Source of the DNA: a virus
DNA: 46,489 nt
Direction: 5' to 3' (one strand)
IMG/VR virus record: IMGVR_UViG_3300020281_000038
Span: 1 to 46,489 of that record
Part shown: one piece after another, positions 42,897 through 46,489 of the stretch
Layout: every line of letters starts with the position of its first letter
How positions within the stretch are numbered: position 1 is the first letter of the stretch
Translations under genes and position numbers: made by a program
The notes under the pieces: model-generated
The model's input: the letters and a program-made list of their open reading frames with translations, nothing else
Database searches by the model: none
Told to the model about the DNA's origin: nothing

Positions 42897-43051
42897 ATTA
42901 TCAAATTGAAGACATCACGTACGACGATATCCGTCGTGCGTCTGACAATTGGTTAAGGGCATGGTTGAAAGAAGACCTCGACCCTGAGATACATGACATG
43001 ATCTCGTATGAATTATTTGAGATCAGAGAAACTAGGAGATCTATCACATGA
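42893..43051 (+). CDS. Small acidic protein with TTG start, 52 aa
   Basis: A 52-codon frame that must start at TTG (42893), since no ATG occurs before codon 36. It reads NYQIEDITYDDIRRASDNWL after the start, then RAWLKEDLDPEIHDMISYEL and FEIRETRRSIT. The TTG overlaps the TGA of the previous gene and the end overlaps the ATG of the next (ATGA), exactly the spacing of its neighbours, which is the main support. The function is unknown. Confidence 0.6.
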   Translation: MNYQIEDITYDDIRRASDNWLRAWLKEDLDPEIHDMISYELFEIRETRRSIT

Positions 43052-43212
43052 CACAACTGAGCGTTTCAGACAAAGTAAGAGATGAAGAGGGTCTAGAGTG
43101 GTGGGTACTATCTCTATTCCCTGAGATTAATTCTGTGGTATGCATAACCACAAATGAAGACAGGTTCGATCGCAAAGCATTCAGACCTGACGAATTGACA
43201 ATCATTGGTTAG
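43048..43212 (+). CDS. Small protein, 54 aa
   Basis: A 54-residue protein: MTQLSVSDKVRDEEGLEWWV, LSLFPEINSVVCITTNEDRF, then RPDELTIIG. AGGAG lies 9 bases before the ATG. It starts by a 4-base overlap with the previous gene and ends converging on the minus-strand gene at 43202, with which it overlaps by 11 bases. There is no room for a terminator between the two converging runs. The function is unknown. Confidence 0.6.
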   Translation: MTQLSVSDKVRDEEGLEWWVLSLFPEINSVVCITTNEDRFDRKAFRPDELTIIG

Positions 43213-43378
43213 GGACGTAATAACATAGTCCCTCTGCCACATAGTAGTCGGCCAGTTTCCTCAGCTCGGGGTACTGGTCGATTTTTTCTGTGTCTAATAG
43301 TCCCTGCACCAGGTCGAGTGATTGCTTCCAATCACACTTACCATCCTTATACGTCTGTGCCAGTCTATCAAGTGTCAT
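43202..43378 (-). CDS. Small helical protein, 58 aa
   Basis: A 58-residue helical protein: MTLDRLAQTYKDGKCDWKQS, then LDLVQGLLDTEKIDQYPELR and LADYYVAEGLCYYVPNQ. The frame also has an ATG two codons earlier (43384), but AGGAGG abuts that ATG directly and is 6 bases before the ATG at 43378, so the latter is chosen. It overlaps the previous gene by 11 bases. The function is unknown. Confidence 0.65.
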   Translation of the reverse strand: MTLDRLAQTYKDGKCDWKQSLDLVQGLLDTEKIDQYPELRKLADYYVAEGLCYYVPNQ

Positions 43379-43514
43379 ACTCATCCTCCTTTAGTACCTG
43401 TTGTTTGGTACGATTAGATAAGTGGTCTAACATACCACTTTCTCTTAGTTCCTCCATTTCTGATAGGTTTCTCTTTTTTTGGCTGAATTTGCCTTTTTTG
43501 CCTGGTTTAGACAT
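43368..43514 (-). CDS. Small basic protein, 48 aa
   Basis: A 48-residue protein with a strongly basic start (MSKPGKKGKFSQKKRNLSEM) and an acidic C-terminal helix (EELRESGMLDHLSNRTKQQV). The frame is open upstream to 43550 but overlaps the previous gene; the ATG at 43514 is 4 bases after that stop. The basic head suggests nucleic acid binding; the product is not recognised. Confidence 0.6.
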   Translation of the reverse strand: MSKPGKKGKFSQKKRNLSEMEELRESGMLDHLSNRTKQQVLKEDEYDT

Positions 43515-43518
43515 TTTG

Positions 43519-43773
43519 TTACACTTCTGTAATTTGTACCAAGTCCCCACTTTTTAGTGAGTTATTATAAAATTTGCCAAGGCTGACACTTTTATCATCT
43601 TTGACAAAACCGTCAAGAACTGCAAGAAGTTTCGAGCTTGCAGGTTTCCACTTATACTCATAGCTTTTTTCATTTCCTGAAAAATTAATGAAAACCTTGG
43701 AACCTTGCACGATTACCTTATCTATGGCAGAACTGAGATTTCCTATCTCATATGTGTGTTTTTTTGCGGCCAC
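43519..43773 (-). CDS. Small protein with GTG start, 84 aa
   Basis: An 84-residue, mainly beta protein: AAKKHTYEIGNLSSAIDKVI, VQGSKVFINFSGNEKSYEYK, WKPASSKLLAVLDGFVKDDK and a final GDLVQITEV. It starts at GTG; no in-frame ATG lies nearby. A good sigma-70-type promoter (TTGGCA, 18 bases, TATAAT) lies 24-53 bases upstream. It leads the short run 43773-43202. The function is unknown. Confidence 0.65.
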   Translation of the reverse strand: MAAKKHTYEIGNLSSAIDKVIVQGSKVFINFSGNEKSYEYKWKPASSKLLAVLDGFVKDDKSVSLGKFYNNSLKSGDLVQITEV

Positions 43774-43796
43774 GTTTTTTCTGTGTTGTTATACTA

Positions 43797-43826
43797 ATTA
43801 TAGCAGATCTGAGTGCTTTTTGCCAA
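43797..43826 (-). promoter_or_regulatory. Sigma-70-type promoter
   Basis: On the minus strand TTGGCA (43821-43826) and TATAAT (43797-43802) are 18 bases apart, with TGC before the -10 (extended -10). The strongest host-type promoter I see here. Confidence 0.7.
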
Positions 43827-43926
43827 TCTCGGAGACACTTTGAGAACTGTCACATTTGGGCTTGACATCTCGTGCACTGTCGGCTAAGACGAACTCTCCA
43901 AGCCGCTCAAATATATTTAAAACGAC

Positions 43927-43948
43927 ATTTAGTAAATCTGTACTAAAT
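43927..43948. repeat. Inverted repeat downstream of the oxygenase
   Basis: ATTTAGTA and TACTAAAT form a perfect 8-base inverted repeat around AATCTG, 14 bases after the stop of the oxygenase gene. It is A/T-rich and lacks a T run, so it could be a weak hairpin, a protein site or chance. The rest of 43827-43961 shows nothing definite. Confidence 0.5.
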
Positions 43949-43961
43949 CTAGTCTCATTCT

Positions 43962-44555
43962 CTATAGAATACCACGTCCCTTACGGAATAGGTCAAAAAT
44001 GAGGGAAATTCTATCATTTGACCCCATATTTTGTACACAATGGTGTGCGGAAGACGTGAAAATCATGAGCTTACCCTCCGCATAGGGTCTAAACTCACTC
44101 CGTACAGATAACGTAGAGATTGTCTCGTTAAATGGCAACTGACATCTGATCCTCTGAGTATTTGGGTTCGGATCAGGGTCATAATGCCATCCAAGACGTG
44201 CATCAGGTGCTAATTTGACCATACCAACGTACATAGTCTCTCCTAACCATAACATAGTCTTCCTTATCTTAGGTAATAGGGTTGTATTCCTTGTATATGG
44301 TATGTTATTATAGAATAGTGGTGCTATACTCCACTTACATTTCTGATTAGGCTGTACTATAGGTGCACTGTTAAACTCATTAGCATCTATCTCATGTCCT
44401 TGATGACTATGTGCTATCGTACGTTGTTGATAGTCAGTAAAATCTCGCCACTCAATCTCATTAGAATGTGCATCCCACTCTTCCTTAAGAACAGGATACA
44501 CTTTCTCTAATCCTATGAGTTTATTGTTGTTGACTTGATCAACGTTTAGGAACAC
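43962..44555 (-). CDS. Aspartyl/asparaginyl beta-hydroxylase-like 2OG-Fe(II) oxygenase
   Basis: A 197-residue double-stranded beta-helix enzyme of the aspartyl/asparaginyl hydroxylase type. Such enzymes use 2-oxoglutarate and O2 to hydroxylate a protein or small molecule. The core is visible as LAPDARLGWHYDPDPN (iron-binding H124 and D126), RIRCQLPFNE (substrate-side strand) and FTSSAHHCVQNMGSNDRISL (second iron histidine at 171 or 172, and R182, ten residues on, for 2-oxoglutarate). The start is GTG with AAGG about 9 bases upstream. It overlaps the previous gene by 17 bases. Oxygenases of this superfamily are frequent in marine T4-like phages; the substrate is unknown. Confidence 0.85.
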   Translation of the reverse strand: MFLNVDQVNNNKLIGLEKVYPVLKEEWDAHSNEIEWRDFTDYQQRTIAHSHQGHEIDANEFNSAPIVQPNQKCKWSIAPLFYNNIPYTRNTTLLPKIRKTMLWLGETMYVGMVKLAPDARLGWHYDPDPNPNTQRIRCQLPFNETISTLSVRSEFRPYAEGKLMIFTSSAHHCVQNMGSNDRISLIFDLFRKGRGIL

Positions 44556-44709
44556 GATTGACTACCTTGGGGTTCTTGGGTACATTGAGTTCTTCCTCGT
44601 CACCTTCTGCCCACTCAGTACAGTATGAGTATACGAACTCCATAGGCAGGTCTGTCTGTATCAGTTGTTTATAGCAACGTTGTCTACGTTGTAGTATTCT
44701 ATCAGACAT
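44539..44709 (-). CDS. Small protein, 56 aa
   Basis: A 56-residue protein: MSDRILQRRQRCYKQLIQTD, LPMEFVYSYCTEWAEGDEEE, then a short basic tail (NPKVVNRVPKR). The longer frame to 44751 overlaps the previous gene; the ATG at 44709 overlaps its stop (ATGTCTGA), which is the usual spacing here. It is followed by the oxygenase with a 17-base overlap, so it may be a partner. No motif is recognised. Confidence 0.6.
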   Translation of the reverse strand: MSDRILQRRQRCYKQLIQTDLPMEFVYSYCTEWAEGDEEELNVPKNPKVVNRVPKR

Positions 44710-44965
44710 AAGGCGATACCACTGTGTCACCTTTACGAGGATAGGCTGCAACCTCAGGATCTGGATCTAACCACTTGACATACTCTGGATCTTCAATGCA
44801 GCAGTCGAGTTGTGCAGCACTGTCAAGATAGTACATGTCATAGTATCTCTTCTGCAGGTCATTCCACTTCTGTATACGAAAGTCTGGAGCACCGTTCTCC
44901 TCTAATAGACCTTTCTGTACAAATCTGTATGGATAGCGTTCTAGAATTACTTCTGTCTTAGTCAT
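44702..44965 (-). CDS. Small protein, 87 aa
   Basis: An 87-residue protein rich in Tyr, Asp and charged residues: MTKTEVILERYPYRFVQKGL, then IQKWNDLQKRYYDMYYLDSA, AQLDCCIEDPEYVKWLDPDP and RKGDTVVSPYV. It overlaps the previous gene by 4 bases (ATGA). Short acidic motifs and two adjacent Cys are visible, but no family is recognised. Confidence 0.65.
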   Translation of the reverse strand: MTKTEVILERYPYRFVQKGLLEENGAPDFRIQKWNDLQKRYYDMYYLDSAAQLDCCIEDPEYVKWLDPDPEVAAYPRKGDTVVSPYV

Positions 44966-45105
44966 CTTTGGTTATCCTCATTGAATGGTGAACTGAAGTA
45001 TTTACGATTGGCAACGTATAATACTAATAGTGCTGTGAGTATCCCAAAGAACCCAATTATCAATATTGGTGATTGTGGGAAATCATAGAATGGAACTGCT
45101 GGCAT
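44962..45105 (-). CDS. Single-pass membrane protein, 47 aa
   Basis: A 47-residue protein: MPAVPFYDFPQSP, a hydrophobic segment of about 19 residues (ILIIGFFGILTALLVLYVA), then NRKYFSSPFNEDNQR. One transmembrane helix, N-terminus probably outside and basic C-terminal side inside. AGGAGG stands about 8 bases before the ATG. The ATG overlaps the previous stop (TGATG) and its stop overlaps the next start (ATGA). The function is unknown; a role at the host membrane is likely. Confidence 0.7.
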   Translation of the reverse strand: MPAVPFYDFPQSPILIIGFFGILTALLVLYVANRKYFSSPFNEDNQR

Positions 45106-45320
45106 CACTTACTCCTCCTTGATAGTAATGTTTTGTTTGTTGTGCCATATTGTGAATAAAGTTTGGCATCATTGATTGCCTGACCTTCATTCTTAAATGG
45201 ACCGTACGTCTGTGGTACGTCTTTAAATGACCAATATACTCCTCTTCTCTTCTGGTTAAGCAGCACGTTGATGTCCTGATTGAGAACCGTGAACTGCACT
45301 CTTTTTGGTGTTTTGGGCAT
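45105..45320 (-). CDS. Small basic protein, 71 aa
   Basis: A 71-residue basic protein: MPKTPKRVQFTVLNQDINVL, LNQKRRGVYWSFKDVPQTYG, then KNEGQAINDAKLYSQYGTT and a basic end (LLSRRSK). The first 65 bases overlap the end of the previous gene in another frame, which is long compared with other overlaps here; a GTG seven codons on (45299) is another possible start. It is coupled to the 47-aa gene downstream (TGATG). It has no recognised domain. Confidence 0.6.
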   Translation of the reverse strand: MPKTPKRVQFTVLNQDINVLLNQKRRGVYWSFKDVPQTYGPFKNEGQAINDAKLYSQYGTTNKTLLSRRSK

Positions 45321-45531
45321 TTGATTTTGAAATAGTGTTCCAGTACGTGCGAGGTACTACAACGTTGACTTGTTTGTAACCGTGAAGTGTATCTTCATCA
45401 GGCCACTCATGTGTACATACGCTTATATAATCACTACAAACAAACGTTACAAAGGCATCAGGTGTAACAATACCTGTTGCACTACATGTATACGTTACTA
45501 GGTCACCCACTTGAAATGGATACTTTGCCAT
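45256..45531 (-). CDS. Small beta-rich protein, 91 aa
   Basis: A 91-residue protein whose first 60 residues look like an SH3-type barrel or similar beta fold: MAKYPFQVGDLVTYTCSATG, IVTPDAFVTFVCSDYISVCT, DTLHGYKQVNVVVPRTYWN. The last 20 (NTKKSAVHGSQSGHQRAA) lie in the overlap with the next gene and look less ordered. VGDLVTY is a typical opening of such small barrels. Five bases separate it from the previous gene's stop. The function is unknown. Confidence 0.65.
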   Translation of the reverse strand: MAKYPFQVGDLVTYTCSATGIVTPDAFVTFVCSDYISVCTHEWPDEDTLHGYKQVNVVVPRTYWNTISKSNAQNTKKSAVHGSQSGHQRAA

Positions 45532-45536
45532 TGAAA

Positions 45537-45743
45537 CTAACCAAAACCATTTCCACTATTTAACTCCTTACGTAGAGCATATGACTCACGTAATGATCGT
45601 TTCAAATAGATGATTTCCTCCTCCTTATATAAGAATGGATCTAAATCTGATTGTTTGAGTGCACGTTTAATGCCATTGATCCTCTTAGATACAGTGGAGA
45701 CAGTTTCCATTTGATGTGAATGATTGTTTGGGTTGAGTTTCAT
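45537..45743 (-). CDS. Small helical protein, 68 aa
   Basis: A 68-residue, basic, helical protein: MKLNPNNHSHQMETVSTVSK, then RINGIKRALKQSDLDPFLYK and EEEIIYLKRSLRESYALRKE. The second half looks like a coiled coil. AGGTTC lies close to the ATG. There are 39 bases with no signal seen between it and the previous gene. The function is unknown. Confidence 0.6.
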   Translation of the reverse strand: MKLNPNNHSHQMETVSTVSKRINGIKRALKQSDLDPFLYKEEEIIYLKRSLRESYALRKELNSGNGFG

Positions 45744-45782
45744 GAACCTAGTGATAGTTTAAAGTCATTGCGGACTATACTA

Positions 45783-46031
45783 TTAGAATGGGCAGTCTTC
45801 TGGGACTATGTACTCAGGCTCCTCGCCTGACATCCATTTACTACGTTGCTCGTCTTGCCACTCTAGGTGTGCAACACGCTTGAGCATTTCATCTACATGA
45901 ACTTTCTCTTGCATTTCAGTGGTAGTGAGTTCCTTTTCATACTGGTACTCTGTCCATACCATGTCATAATAGAGTGTGTTTGCGATAATAATCTCCTGTA
46001 ATGGGGTGCGGAAAACAAAATACCGTAGCAT
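45783..46031 (-). CDS. Small protein, 82 aa
   Basis: An 82-residue protein: MLRYFVFRTPLQEIIIANTL, YYDMVWTEYQYEKELTTTEM, then QEKVHVDEMLKRVAHLEWQD and an acidic end (EEPEYIVPEDCPF). A hydrophobic opening strand is followed by a charged helix. AGAGGG lies about 8 bases before the ATG and a TATAAT box 16 bases upstream. The hydrophobic start is too short to be a clear membrane segment. No family is recognised. Confidence 0.65.
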   Translation of the reverse strand: MLRYFVFRTPLQEIIIANTLYYDMVWTEYQYEKELTTTEMQEKVHVDEMLKRVAHLEWQDEQRSKWMSGEEPEYIVPEDCPF

Positions 46032-46047
46032 TTGTTTTCCCTCTATT

Positions 46048-46053
46048 ATTATA
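46048..46053 (-). promoter_or_regulatory. Early promoter -10 box in stop codon
   Basis: The minus strand reads CTATAATAATAG; TATAAT contains the TAA stop of the partial gene that ends at 46049. The ATG at 46031 follows 16 bases later. The same TATAATA core is seen at 39462, 40184 and 40719. Confidence 0.5.
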
Positions 46054-46489
46054 GTGCATCCAAGTCTCTTTGTCTACCACTACGTGTCACTTGTGCAGCT
46101 GGCACACCGTTCATTAAATTATTGATTACTGGTGCGAGTCTCTCCTTCCAGAATGTGAAGTACTCATCAATTGTGAATGGTAACTCATCATTGAACCATC
46201 TGTATAGGTCAGACACACCAAAGATGGATATACCTAGATTTGTATACTCACGTGATATCTCGATTGGTATCTCTCTCTTTACTGGTACGAAGTAACCACT
46301 CTGCACGTTGATGATGTCATGCTTTTCCTCTAGTGCATTGGCAATGTCATGTATCTTCTGGTTAGATGCTCTGACCTTCTCAGTATCAAAATTCACATTG
46401 CACTTACTCTCTAGGTACATATGTGATGCATACATTAGATCAGGTATAGTGAAGAAGTGATCTATCTGTCTTGTCCTACCATTGACATC
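46049..46489 (-). CDS. Partial gene at right edge, at least 147 aa
   Basis: The frame is open to the edge of the window, so its start is outside; the ATG at 46435 is an internal Met. The visible part reads RTRQIDHFFTIPDL near its beginning, then NQKIHDIANALEEKHDIINV, VPVKREIPIEISREYTNLGI, SIFGVSDLYRWFNDELPFTI and the end QVTRSGRQRDLDAL. It looks like the C-terminal part of a mixed alpha/beta protein. I do not recognise the family. Its stop codon is part of the promoter of the next gene. Confidence 0.65.
   Translation of the reverse strand, partial: DVNGRTRQIDHFFTIPDLMYASHMYLESKCNVNFDTEKVRASNQKIHDIANALEEKHDIINVQSGYFVPVKREIPIEISREYTNLGISIFGVSDLYRWFNDELPFTIDEYFTFWKERLAPVINNLMNGVPAAQVTRSGRQRDLDAL

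Noticed and set aside
43860-43895. TTGACA at about 43862 on the plus strand as a -35 element
   Set aside because: No acceptable -10 box lies 16-19 bases on, and no plus-strand gene follows.

Overview
The window is part of the genome of a T4-like (Straboviridae/Kyanoviridae-type) myovirus, most probably a marine cyanophage or a close relative. The evidence is the order gp25 - gp6 - gp7 - gp8 of baseplate wedge genes with a PAAR spike-tip gene beside them, T4-type late promoters (TATAAATA and CTAAATAA) in front of structural genes, very large modular virion proteins with YHYH, GSGY-type and LamG-like modules, and clusters of tiny tightly overlapping genes. The DNA is AT-rich by eye. There are no rRNA, tRNA, insertion-sequence or CRISPR signals. 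Photosynthesis or host-metabolism genes were not recognised, apart from one probable 2-oxoglutarate/Fe(II) oxygenase.

Layout. (1) 1-38268, all on the minus strand: the virion module. Read in transcription order (right to left) it holds two or three small conserved genes, a PAAR spike tip, a basic 46-residue protein, gp25, gp6, an enormous gp7 homologue (5064 aa, 15.2 kb, one third of the window), gp8, a 2238-aa DUF4815-like protein, a coiled-coil protein, a BppU/Ig-like protein, a 73-aa and a 558-aa fibre-like protein, a small coiled-coil protein, a 2404-aa fibre/adhesin, and two further virion-type genes, the last cut by the window edge. Late promoters sit 20-25 bases before five of these starts, and three of them share bases with the stop codon of the gene before. 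(2) 38351-40663, minus strand: small early-type genes with host-like TATAAT promoters and short terminators between them. (3) 40751-43212, plus strand: nine or so small genes in two runs separated by a hairpin followed at once by a TATAAT box. (4) 43202-46489, minus strand: another run of small genes, the 2OG oxygenase, and a partial gene at the edge.

How they fit together: gp25, gp6, gp7 and gp8 build the baseplate wedges, the PAAR protein sharpens the central spike, and the 2238-, 558- and 2404-aa proteins probably form the peripheral baseplate and fibres that touch the host. gp7, gp8 and the big fibre share the same short beta-rich modules, so they appear to have grown by exchange and duplication of common parts. 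The small genes in the right-hand 8 kb look like early host-takeover genes, and most have no recognisable function. Several real genes are shorter than 60 codons or start at TTG/GTG and were found here by reading frames, overlaps and ribosome sites.
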